Source: Gnetum montanum (Eukaryota > Streptophyta > Gnetopsida > Gnetales > Gnetaceae). From it: 64,000 nucleotides of DNA. The stretch covers positions 597,227-661,226 of the forward strand of contig MNCI01004871.1 in assembly GCA_015680685.1 (NCBI GenBank), given 5' to 3'. Made by a program: the position numbers and the translations under genes. The notes below the pieces were generated by a model. The model saw only the letters and a program-made list of their open reading frames with translations. It had not been told where the DNA came from and made no database searches. Positions 32,836 through 44,000 of this stretch are shown piece by piece. How positions within the stretch are numbered: the first letter of the stretch is position 1; every line of letters begins with the position of its first letter.

Positions 32836-33660
32836 TTGAGAAATAAAGATCCCAACAAGGGATTACACTACTTCCATGCCAAGATAGTAATGTATTTTTT
32901 CAAGATCAGTCATTTCAAACTCATCCATCATTGACTTCTTAAATTTTTCAAATGAATCACTATCATTCCCAATGAAAATAAGATCATCAACATATAAACA
33001 TACAATGAGCACTTTTCCTCCATCAATCTTTGTAAAAAGTGTATGCTCATATGGACATTTTTGAAATCCCTCCTTAGAAAAATAAGTATTTATATGACTA
33101 CACCAAGCTCTTGGAGCTTGTTTTAGTCCATGAAAAACCTTTTTTAATTTATAAACCTTGTGCTTACTACCAGGCTTCACAAAACTAGGGGGTTGATCAA
33201 TAAATACGTATTCCTCCAAGTCTCCATATGAGAATGTAGACTTGACATCCATTTGGAAGATAGGCCATGAATTTTGTGCTGCCAATGCAATCACCAATTT
33301 GATTGTATCACACCTTGCAACAAGAGAAAATACTTCTTTATAGTCAATCCCATATTCTTACTTGTATCCCTTAGCTAGCAATCATGCCTTATACTTGTCA
33401 ACTTCACCAGTCTCCTTTAGTTTTTTTTTTTTTTGAAGACCCACTTCACTCCAATGGTTTTGTGCCCTTTTGGAAGATCAACTAGCTCCTAAGTACCATT
33501 TCTCTCAATGGCTTCAATTTCATCCTCCATTTCCTTTCTCCATTTTGATTCTTTAATAGTACTTTCAAAAGTTGTGGGATCATAATTTGCAAACAAAGCA
33601 AAGTGGGTGATTGGGTCATTAGATTGGTCAATCTCAGTTACCTCATAATCCATCATCCAT
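32836..33660 (-). pseudogene. Reverse transcriptase of the copia element
   Basis: Minus-strand motifs run from WRKEMEDEIEAIERNGT and HKTIGVKWVFK (33440-33570) through WPIFQMDVKSTFSYGDLEE, HGLKQAPRAW and CLYVDDLIFIGN, with the YVDD codons at 32984-32995, to HYYLGMEVV. This is the RVT_2 family of copia elements, which copies element RNA into DNA. 32863-33297 is one open frame; a poly-T run near 33422 and stops break the rest. Confidence 0.85.
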
Positions 33661-34740
33661 AAGGGTCTTTTTCAAATATAGTGAGATTCAGTTACTACTA
33701 CTATTGGTGAAGTCTTAACCTCCATAGTTCTTAGTGCTTCAACCTTCATGGCTTTTGGGATTTTAGCCTCCATAGTCCTTGGTGCTTCAAAGTCTGTAGT
33801 TCTAAGTTTTGCAATTTCGGGTGCTACGGAGTCTACAGTTTCACTACCAAAAAATAATTGAAGTAGGTTGCTACCCATTCCAATTCCAAGTGCTCTCTTC
33901 ATCAAAGATGAATCTCTACTAGTCACAATCTTCTTTGTTAGAGGATTATACAATTTATATGCTTTGGATGCTTCACTTACACCAAGAAAGATACATTTTC
34001 AATCTTATCCTCCAGCTTCTTCCTCTTTTCATCAAGCAAATATGCATAGGCAATGCAACCAAAGATTTTGAAGTGATCCACTACTAGTTTCCTCCCACTC
34101 CAAGCCTCTTCCAGTGTCATGTTTTGAATAGCAAAGGTGGGACTTTTGTTCAAAACATGGATGCTCCAATTCATAGCCCCTAGCTAAAAACACTTTGGAA
34201 TACTTCCTCTTGCCAAGAGGCTTCTCACCATATTGAGGATCATTCTATTTTTCCTCTCTGATACACCATCTTGTTGTGATGTATAGGGGGTTGTGAGCTC
34301 TCTCCAAATGCCATGATTCTCACAAAAAACATCAAACTCTTTTGAACAATATTCTCCTCCATGCTTTGTACAAAGAGTCCTAATGATCTTTCTAAACTCA
34401 TTCTCAACACGTGCATTAAAGCTTTTAAATGCATTAAAAGCTTCAGACTTCTCCTGCAAAAAATAAATCCAACTTTTTCAAGTATAATCATCAATGAATG
34501 TGATCAAGCACCTCTTACCTCCATTTGAAGATGGTTTTATTGGCCCACAAATGTCGAAGTGAACCAGCTCAAGGACATTTTTTGCCCTCCATGATTTTCC
34601 TTGAAAGAATTGAGAACAATGTTGTTTACCAACAACACATTCTTCATAGGCTTTGAAAGGAATTGTAATTTGAGGAATACTAGTCACAATATTTTTCTAT
34701 TACAAAGTCTTTAATCCTCCAAAATTCAAGTTTCCATAGC
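33661..34740 (-). pseudogene. Integrase of the copia element
   Basis: Minus strand: a pre-integrase zinc region ending YEECVVGKQH; the core ELVHFDICGPIKPSSNGGK; FIDDYT; LCTKHGGEYCSKEFDVF; and DGVSERKNR. The middle catalytic Asp of the D-D-E set is replaced (CTKHGGEY where a D precedes GGE in active copies), so the enzyme would be inactive even without stops. 33672-33953 is a repeat-rich linker (EAPRTMEAKIPKAMKVEALR). Confidence 0.8.
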
Positions 34741-35175
34741 AAAAATGCCAAAGCCATGTTGGGTCTTTTACTTCAGCCTTCAGGCAAGATTGAGCACTTT
34801 TAATTTTCAATGGAAGTAATATGTTGAAGCTCATTTGAACAATTGTAATGGCTCCTCCTAAAGGATCATAAATTTCACAAGCACCCTTCTAAATGGTTAT
34901 TACATAACCCTTCTCTTGCAATTGACTAGCACTTAACAAATTTCTTTTCAAATTAGGAACATAAAAAACATTGGAAATTGTTTCTACAAAACCATTCTTG
35001 GTTCTAATGTTAATATCCTTCTTTCCCATTATATTTACAGTAGAACAATCACCAAAACTTACTATAGAATGAAAACTTTCATCTAAGAAAGAAAAAGAAG
35101 ACTTACATCCATACAAATGGTTACTGCAGCTAGTATCCACATACCATACATCTAACTGTGATTGGTTTGAACTAC
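34741..35175 (-). pseudogene. Protease region of the copia element
   Basis: The minus strand reads VDTSCSNHLYGCKSSF, VSFGDCSTVNIMGKKD, then VFYVPNLKRNLLSASQL. DTS stands where active copia proteases have DSG/DTG. 34889-35140 is an open frame. Confidence 0.75.
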
Positions 35176-36160
35176 CATCAACAAAGTCTTAGACTCCTTC
35201 TCTTCTACAAAATTTGATTTCTCTCCTTTCTTATTGGGTAGTTTAGTGTAGCATTTGGAATGATAGTATCCATATTTATGACATCTAAAGCATTCCACCT
35301 TAGATTTGTCAACTTGTCCTCTACCTTTGCCTTGAAATTTATCACCATTCCCTTTGAAATGTCTGTTGCTATCTCCATTGCCTCAATCTCTTCTTTCTCT
35401 ACCTCTACCTCTACCTCTACATCTTCCTCTTGAGGAATAAGTAAAAGTAGAAGCCTTCAAAGCTTACTCTTCAGAAGTTGAATTTTAATTCATCTTTTGT
35501 TCATGGACTAACAAAGAACTTTGAAGTTCATCAAGGGAAAGTGCATCAACATCTTGGATTCTTCAATTGAACAAACAACATAATCAAACTTGGAGGATAG
35601 GAAACGCAATATCTTCTCAATAATAATCACATCATCCATATTTTCACCATGAAATCACATGTTATTGGCTATCCCCATTGTCCTTGTACAATAGTTGGTA
35701 ATGGACTTCCCATCTTTGATCTACAAAGTTTCAAAATCCCTTCTCAAGGCTGTTGAAGCTATGCACACTTTACTCTTGAAGACCCTTATATTTCTTCTTC
35801 ATAAAATCCCAAATATCCTTGGAAGTTTCTTTGCTAAGAATACTCTCTAGGATAGAATGGTCAATTGCTTGAAATAAATAATTTTTTGCCTTCAAATCTT
35901 TCAGCCTTAGTCCCTTTAGCTCCTTTCTTTATTCATTTGTGAGTGTAGTCTTAGCTGTGGGTGCTACTACATCATCTTCAACAACATGTCAGTACTCCTT
36001 AGACTTCAAGAAATTTTCCATCAACATGCTCCAATGGTCATAATGACCATCAAAACATGGGATGACAGGTTGTACAAAATTTTTAGAGGCCATTTATGCA
36101 CTATTGTGTTCTTCTCTCGAGCCTCTTGAACTTGGTGCACTATTGTGCTTTTCTCTCTAG
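35176..36160 (-). pseudogene. gag: gag of the copia element
   Basis: Broken minus-strand frames. A zinc knuckle near 35263-35304 reads CFRCHKYGYYHSKC, with Tyr in the His position. A run of Arg-rich codons (RGRGRGRERRD type) lies at about 35385-35430. The start lies near 36090, in MASKNFVQPVIPCF, downstream of the primer site. Confidence 0.65.
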
Positions 36161-36172
36161 CCTCTTGAACTG

Positions 36173-36185
36173 AGCTTTGATACCA
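36173..36185 (-). other. Primer binding site of the copia element (initiator tRNA-Met type)
   Basis: The minus strand reads TGGTATCAAAGC just after the LTR end, one base different from the common TGGTATCAGAGC. Confidence 0.8.
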
Positions 36186-36186
36186 C

Positions 36187-36600
36187 TGTCAGCCTTTGAG
36201 GTTGTGCACTGCTAGCCTATGCATTGCTAGCCTCAAATGAAAAAAAAAAACAACAAAATAGGGGCAAATGGAGGCAATTGCATTTCACATTTTTATTTAA
36301 CTGATAATGGCCTTTAAATAGGAAAATACATTAATGGAAAATAGCAACTGAATGAAGCAACTTCTATAACAATCAACCCTTTAACTTCTATAATGGTCAA
36401 CCCTTCAACTTCTATAATGCTCGACTTTTCAACTTCTATAACAGCCAACCCTTCAACTTCTGTAATGGCAAACCCTTCAACTTTGTAACAATTGATCATT
36501 CAACTTCTAAAGAACAAAAATAGCAATCGAATCCCTAAGGATAATTTCTAAATATTAGGACAAACAATAAAACATGTTTAACAATTAAACGCATTTAACA
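36187..36600 (-). repeat. 5' LTR of the copia element
   Basis: Homologous to 30798-31203, including the 24-bp tandem units at 36358-36506. Ends with TGACA then the primer site on the minus strand. A 61-codon minus ORF (36314-36499) with repeated EVEGL is a product of these units. Confidence 0.8.
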
Positions 36601-36605
36601 AATTT

Positions 36606-37400
36606 CTCCTTAGTGGCTTCCCATTAATAATAAATCATGGGTTATTAAGTGTTCATGCCTTTGTAATACAGAGTGTAAACTTGGCATTTCATCCCTTTCA
36701 TCTCTTCACAAGCATGATCATTGGCTTACTTGGTCTGAATGTAAAAGTCTCTATAGCATTAATGTCCCTAAAAAGCCTACATTTTTTTATTTTTTCGATA
36801 GTTTGGATAGAAGTGTAACTATTCAAAATTCTCATAATGGATATCTTAATTTTTCTTGAATTAATGGCCATCATGTTTTTCCATACTGGTCCAAGAATGT
36901 ATATCCTCTTGTTAGTTCTAAAACTGATATTTAGCTAAGATTCAATTATCTTTGGAAGGTTAATCATAATGTGCAATTATGAAAGTAGAAAATTTAGAAG
37001 ATATAGAATTCCACTACTTAAAAAAGTAGACATTTTCTATGATATTTGATTCATCAAGGTTTGCTGATTAGTATTCAGTGCTCTCATTTGGGCATTCATG
37101 ACCCAAGATGTCTTCTTTGCAACATGGAAGATATATTCATTTATCCCCTTGCTCATAGCCCTTGGACTTAGTGTAGCAAGTATTTACATAGTTTTCAACC
37201 AAGATTAGATAGAGTTTTATTTGGTGACACTCCTCAACTTTAAGGATTTATGCTTCACACTTGGTGTTACTTTTGTCCTCTTATTCTTTATGCCATCTAA
37301 AAGTTTTGATGTAATATAGTTTCTCTAGCTAATTTTGTTTCATTGTTACTTCAAGGTGACATTATTTAGTTGAACTCCTAAATGTTTTTCTCTTTAATTT
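36606..37400 (+). pseudogene. LINE ORF2, 3' part with zinc-binding reverse transcriptase tail
   Basis: Resumes the L1 ORF2 after the copia insertion. Near 37055-37160 the + strand reads GLLISIQCSHLGIHDPRCLL, then CNMEDIFIYPLAHSPW, resembling the zf-RVT domain of plant L1 ORF2 (C-x2-C then H/C). The 3' end of the LINE is not obvious; similarity fades after about 37400. Confidence 0.6.
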
Positions 37401-38080
37401 TTCTTTTTTATTAACAAGAAGTCTTTATTAGGAAGTGAAAACTCATTTGGACTCTTCTCAATAAGGGCAAGGTCTAATCCTTTTCATACTAAGAGGGAAG
37501 GTTTTTCAAGATTAATTGTAAAGATGAAAAAGTATCGCAAAACTATTGGGCCTTTCCTTTTCTCTTCTACTTCTCTACTTTTATACTTTAAATTTTTAAT
37601 TTCAATATATTTCTTTTTTGGGATGCCCACCTAAATATTTTGAATGCAATGTTTTTCTTAAACCCCAATGTAATGCTAAATACAAGCCACATTCATTTTC
37701 AAGTAGATATACCGTTTTTAAAAAGAAACGTTTACCTGTCCGCTACCGCAATTAGTAAGATACGTTACCGATGAGCTATTCCGTGTTGTACAGTGTTTGA
37801 ACAATTTCACATCCCATCAATGTGATTAACATAAAAGAAAGGATCCATGTATGAGTAGGATGAGGAGGTGGAGATTCTGAATATCATTAAAGCTGAAGAT
37901 TGAATTACCGAACGGATATTCTCAAAGCAAACGCGCCAAACGGTACAACGTTTTCATCGACGCAGACCATCTGAATCCATAATCAGCATCCGATACTGGG
38001 ATCTGTTTCTACGGAGTTTGGCGATTACTCCACGAAATTTGAGCTCTGCAGATCTAAACAAATCTTCTGTCTGTTTCTTC
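37401..38080 (+). promoter_or_regulatory. Upstream region of the NDPK2 gene
   Basis: 37401-37700 is T-rich with no features. From about 37740 the DNA becomes less AT-rich, consistent with a promoter and 5' untranslated region. I see no convincing TATA box. A 124-codon plus frame that overlaps the first exon opens upstream, but its first ATG is at 38081. Confidence 0.4.
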
Positions 38081-41000
38081 ATGGCGGTCACTGCGGCTGG
38101 AATCGCCTGTCTTCCCATGTGCTCATACTCCAAAACCCAGGCCTCGGTTTCACTGCGTTGGTGTACCGATTTACATTCTTGCACAAAAACAAAAACATCG
38201 TCCTCTGTTTCATTACAGAGGCCACACCCCAAAAATCTATTCTGCACAGTATCCTCATCATCAGTGACGCATTCCAGAAAGAGGCCGAGCTCTAATTTCT
38301 TCTCGCCCATTAAAGCTGCAGCTGTAAGCCTTCCCAAGCATTATTACAGACTACACAGTTGTACCTCATATTTGTTTGAGGGCAAACGGTGATTCTGGGT
38401 CTTTATTGTGGCTTTGCAGGAACCCATGGAACAGACTTATGTTATGGTCAAGCCTGATGGGGTTCAACGAGGCTTGGTGAGCACTGGCTTCTTTTCATTT
38501 TATTTATATTGTTAGTTTTCCCTGACATAATGTGGGTTTAGACTTTGATTCACACATTCAAGCTCACATTAACTGGACACATGGCAGAGGATAGGCTTTT
38601 CTAGAGACGATGACAGAAGATGTTGCGGGATTTTCATGCTAAAGATTTAGAAAATTAACTTGTAACCAATATTTTTCGCACAGGTATTAAAAAAGGTTAG
38701 GCTTTCACTTATAGATCAACCTGTTGGGATAGACTTTGCAGGATGAGCATTGAGACTATGCCTTATGATCTTAAGTTACAAATAACATTTAACAAAAGAA
38801 TATATTTATATTTTACTTCGTTAACTTTTATCCCGTTAATTTGTAAAGTGTAATTAGGAGACATGCAGAGAAAAAATATTTAAAAATTGTTGCAAACGAA
38901 ACCCACTTCACATTTCTACATAAAGCAAAGAAGACTATTTTTTTTTTATTTTATATTTCTAAAGTTTTCTCCCTCAGATTATGTTTCCTTTTTTCTCTTA
39001 ATATAACGTTCAGAAGCTTCATCAGTCGCCAATACGGAACGGCAGTTTTTATGAAACTGGAAATCAAAAATTTTTATCACATAAGAAAATCACAATGGAT
39101 TTGTTAGATAGAAAAATTCTCAGTGGACTTTTTGAAGAAAGTTAAAAGCATTATAGTGGCCTAAGGAGATAGATTAAATTTGACAGAAAATAATTAGCAA
39201 TTTATAGTTAATATTGTATTTTACTGGAATAATTCATTGGAATGTGAGTTAGAGATTGACAAAATAAAAATATGCTTTGTTTGCATGGTCTGGTAAATTG
39301 ATCCAACAGAATTTTTCAATAAAAAAAATGAAAGTCTATAATTGTTTTAGGAATTTAACTTATTAGATAAATAACAATAGCTGTGAACAGATACTTTTGA
39401 ATGCCAGATACTAAACCAAGTAAAATTGTTTCTTACCTAAAGTTTTAGCCAGGAGTCTCTTTCACCATCTTTCAGAAAAGAGTCCTTCTTTGCTTAAAGG
39501 AAAATTGTCCATTACAATATTCTATGATTGAAGCCATAACTTTCCTTGATTCAACCATCCATTTTTGTGTGTAGCATTCATTGTCTCCTTAACATAAATA
39601 ACTTCCTTTGTGTGGTTTAACTTCTGTGTATAAGCAATAAATTGACAAAGGTTTGAGCTTTGAGGATAGCAATTCTACTTCTAGAAGTAAATATCATAAG
39701 AAGTATGCATTTGCACTTGAGATTCAGATATAAGAAACTGCTTTTGAATAAGCTCTATGTTTTTTTCCCATTTTTTGCTGAAAGAGAATATCTAAAGCAA
39801 CCCAACTTAGTTAATGCTGGATGAGACTGAAAAAAATTTTCTTCTGATCTTTTATGCCAAAATTTGCTTTATGTGACAATGATTTTGTAGTGCAAACACA
39901 GCTCACATGCCATTAGAAACTCCTTAAGCAAGAAAGGTATTCTAGCTATAATTACTGGTAAATTCAACCCAAATATCTATAGGATTCACAAATGTTAAGT
40001 TTCCTCTCCCCAGCAAAAAAATTATAATTCCTATTTCTAGTGCCACAAAGCAATATTTTAGTCTTATCAATGTGGACTTTCATACTATAGTGATTGCAGT
40101 AGTCATGAAGGATTTGATGTAATTTAATTCTGGAAAAAAGGTTTTATGTGGCTGTCTTCTTTGTAAAACATTTAAATAATTGATCTATTGGGAAGATCAT
40201 GTACAAGATGTTATGCCTCTAGGCATATGAATTTAACATGAAACATGCAATGACTGAAACATTGAACTCCAGGAGGTTTTCCCTTCATTTCAAACCTATC
40301 CAATGGTTTCCTGCTCATATACTGCCATGAAGATTTACTGAATGAGTTCTTTCATCTAAGCTAGTCAAGATCTTGAAATATATCACTTTTGTTGTTTGTA
40401 GTTTCATGCAATAATTTAGGCTGGCATGTTGCAGGCTTGATGTCATTCATCTTTTGGTTGATTTTAAACAGTTATTGGGAAATGTAATGCCTTTGATCTA
40501 TGTTCTGAAATACGGAAGTAAGATGTTAATTTGAATAACTTTTAATATTGGCTTTGATAACCCTCGCTGATGTAAAGGTACTAAATGAAGGCTAGGTGAC
40601 AAGGGCAAGGAAAAAGAATGAAATGATGAATACTTAAGTTGCAGGAAATTTTATTAGGAACTCTGCCTGAAATTTGGATAAAGGTTAGATAAAAATGCAT
40701 AGGTGAAGACTGAAGAGACATACATGTCAATAATTACGTCAAGGCAAGTAAGATTGGACTAGGCATAACCCAATTAAACTACTGAACATATGATATAGTT
40801 TTAGGAAAAGTGCATGTACAACAGGTGATATTTTTAAATGATTTGATGCAGATGTACCAATTTAACATCTTTACATTTTCTTTTGAAGAGGTAACAAAAT
40901 TGTTTTGTTAATGATAAAAATTAGACTTGGAGGACATTCAAGAATTCCTTGGGTTTTTAGATACCAACTTGAAACTGTGATCAAAGATCACATATGCAGC

Positions 41001-44000
41001 TAATCTAGAACATAAATGCATAGCAAGAAAAAAACATTAGAGGTTTTACTTTTCTCAAACATTTAGCATCCTTCGGAATTTGACCTTCAGTCAATGTATC
41101 GTATGCCTCTGCAACCTTGTATACTTATGGCGTTTTCCCTAACCAAGTGTACTATTGTGCAATTCATATAGAGAGCTTTTATCTATGTAGACACTTTTTT
41201 TCAAATTTCATCTGTATTGCCTGTGCATCAATATGCATTTATTTCAAAAATGCTTTTGTTTGGTTTAATCATTTTTATCAACATCACATTCAATACCCTA
41301 AGCTAGTATTTGCAATAGTGTCATATTAAAAACAATACAATGTCCTCACATTTCTATAGTTAATAGACTATGTACTAATTCAAATGTCAGATACCATCAA
41401 AATACCTAAATCAAATAAGTCTCTTTAACATAAAAGTTATTGAGATTCCTGGTTACCATCAGGCAAGTTAGTAGTTGATGCTGGAGGCTAATTTGATCGA
41501 AATAAGATAGTAGTCAATATAAATGGGAAGAAATTCCCTTCATCAAAGGGTCTCTCCTAACATGATAGTAGAGTGGTGTAGTGTTTAATGAAATCAATGG
41601 CAAGGTGCTTATTTCTCAAGTTGGAAGACCTACGTTCAAGGTTGGGTGTAGCCACTGGAAATGAGGTTAGGCTTTTGCACCTGTAGTGATAACCCTAATG
41701 ACAAGCTTTACTTAAAGAAACACTTGAGAAACATCATTTTGATTGGTTTTTGTTGACCTATTAAATTGCATGACTAAGTTTGCCAATTTTAGTAGGTGGG
41801 TTCTACTTTGGTATTACTAAAAAGCCCTAACCCTAAAACAACTTATAAAGAGATGTTTCTTTTCTTCATCTATGGTTTACTAGATGAATCAATTGAATGT
41901 AGTTTTTAGAGTTATTTCTGTTACAGTCTATATACACTTCTTCATTGTTTTTCTTGAGTTAGCTTTAAGCATTTACATCTCAAAGGCTGACATGGTATTA
42001 GAGCTTGTTAATGGCAAGTTGGCAACTAAACTTTAGAGTGCGTGAAATGATACATGTAGATAGAATGTGCGAGAGGAAGTCTTTATCTACTTGTACAATT
42101 GACTAAGGGGCTTTGAGGTGAAAGATGATGTTGAATTCACTAGGAGGAGTATCACATTGCAACAATGTGTCAAAGCACATAGCAATGCATAAAGACACAC
42201 AACAACATGTGAAGATAGACACACAATAATGTGTGAAGGTAGGCTGCAATGGGTAAAGGTAGACACACAACAATGTGTGACGGTAGGCATGTGATAGAGG
42301 CACACAATAGGATATGACAACACATATTAAGTGAATAGAGGCACATGATAAGATTTATTGGGTGTGAAAGAACCATTACAAGGAAGTGTAGACATACTTC
42401 TTGGAAGGCTTTGGTATAATGAGGAGGCAAAAATTGATGACAAGAAGAACACATGGAGTGTGTAGTAAGGAAGAAGATACATGTTTTCATCCTTTGATAC
42501 TAGTTGAGATCAAGAAGGACCTCAAAGTGAGTTCCACTTTTGTTTTGTGCATTGAGAGGTACTATGAGGATGCAAGTGAATTATACTTGAGATGCTGTGA
42601 AGATATTGAGAAATTTCCAACATTGAATTAGTGCTTAATTGTTTCTATTATTGTAAATTTTATTGTGATGTGATACTTGAGCTTGAATACTTTTTGAACT
42701 ATAGTTGTTTTAAGGTTGTTCTTAAAAGGTCAAGACTATGGATATGGGTTTTATGAACATGAACTTTATGATATGAATTTTATGAATATGGGCCATATGA
42801 TTATATGTTCTTAAGATAGAAGTTAGAAATTTGCTTTTGCTTTTAAATTGATATAATTACTTAATTTTTAGATGATATTTATTTTAAAGGTAGGAAGGCT
42901 ATGATGGTATTTCTTTAAACCTTAAAATGAATGGAAGAGACTAAGTTTTCACTTGATAGTGATAAGACAGAATTTCATGTTGCTTTCCAGATCTTTTATT
43001 TATTTTTTATTTACAAGTTAAGAAGACATTATGTCCCTGACATGAATTGGTTATATGAGAATAGGCCTGGAGAAATGTTAGTGGGTGTTCACTGTTTTTA
43101 TTTCCTTAAAGTATCCTACTTCTGTCCCCCTGGATGGTATCATGGTTTAGTTAGATGGGAAAAAGTTTCAAATTGTAGGGTGGAACCCTCCTACATTTTG
43201 TCGTTGCTGGTTTGGTGGAAGTTACACATGAAATTGGACAGTTACCAAAATCCTTTATTGTAACTAGTTTCGCTACCTATGATCAATGCTCCAATCATAT
43301 GGTGAAATTGATAAAATATAAGAAATAGGATTGAAACAAGATAGTTAAAATGGAGATATGTTTGTGGTGCTTTATATGATAAAAAAAATCCCAATAGAAC
43401 TGAAGGAAAATTTTCATAGGGCAATAATAAGGCTTATTATTTTATGAATTTTATTTTTACTTATATCCCTTGAGACCCTTTGGATATGTCAAACTAGTTT
43501 TAGAATTCCCTTTATGGTTTTTTTAAAAAAGCATAACTCAATGCTACCTTCTGGAATTGAACATGTGACTTGGGGTTACCAAGCTAAGACTCATACCACT
43601 AAGCTAACTCCTCACTATTGGTAGAAATTCGAGTGTTTAGATGGATGTTGAAAGTTAGAAGAAAAGTTAAATTGCATAATATAGATATTAAAGGAAGGTT
43701 TGGAGTAGCTTCTATTTCAAATAAGCTATAGGAATGGTGTCTTAATGGTTTGGGTATGTACAATGAAGATTAGATAATGAACTTATTAAAAAAAAGTTGC
43801 TACATCACTATTCCTGGAAGGCTATTAAAAGGAAGACCAATTTTTTTTTTCAAAAAAAAAAAAAAAGTTACATGGGAAAAAACAATTGAACATGATCTAA
43901 AAAAATTACAAATAGATAAGGATTTAGTTCTTTGTAGATGTGAATGGTGAAACTCCTCCAATGCTGGTCCTAAGTCCATATAAGAAAGGAGGAGCATTAA

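Larger units (their letters stand above)
30793..36605 (-). mobile_element. Ty1/copia element, minus strand, with near-matching target duplication
   Basis: LTRs 30798-31203 (3') and 36187-36600 (5'). Between them, in minus-strand order, are gag, protease, integrase, reverse transcriptase and RNase H, the copia order. Flanks are GATTT (30793-30797) and AATTT (36601-36605), four of five bases alike, as for an aged duplication. The LINE reads on across the site. All ORFs are broken. A TGATGAG solo LTR sits inside the RNase H part. Confidence 0.85.

Noticed and set aside
37738-37800. tRNA gene on the minus strand (TAGCTCATCGGTA resembles an A box)
   Set aside because: No B box at the right distance and no cloverleaf that I can pair.
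37954-38337. 127-codon minus-strand ORF with protein-like composition
   Set aside because: It is the antisense of NDPK2 exon 1. The plus strand gives a Ser/Thr-rich transit peptide with ATG 38081, a perfect GTAAGC donor and an in-phase join to the kinase core, and a total length that matches NDPK2.
38426-38476. NDPK start at ATG 38426 (cytosolic NDPK1-like protein)
   Set aside because: A TTTGCAG acceptor lies just upstream, the codons GAA CCC before it are in frame with exon 1, and the kinase sequence fits the plastid branch. The internal Met remains a possible alternative start.
42931-43263. 110-codon plus ORF in NDPK2 intron 2
   Set aside because: No family resemblance, surrounded by decayed repeats, and on the gene's own strand without splice support.
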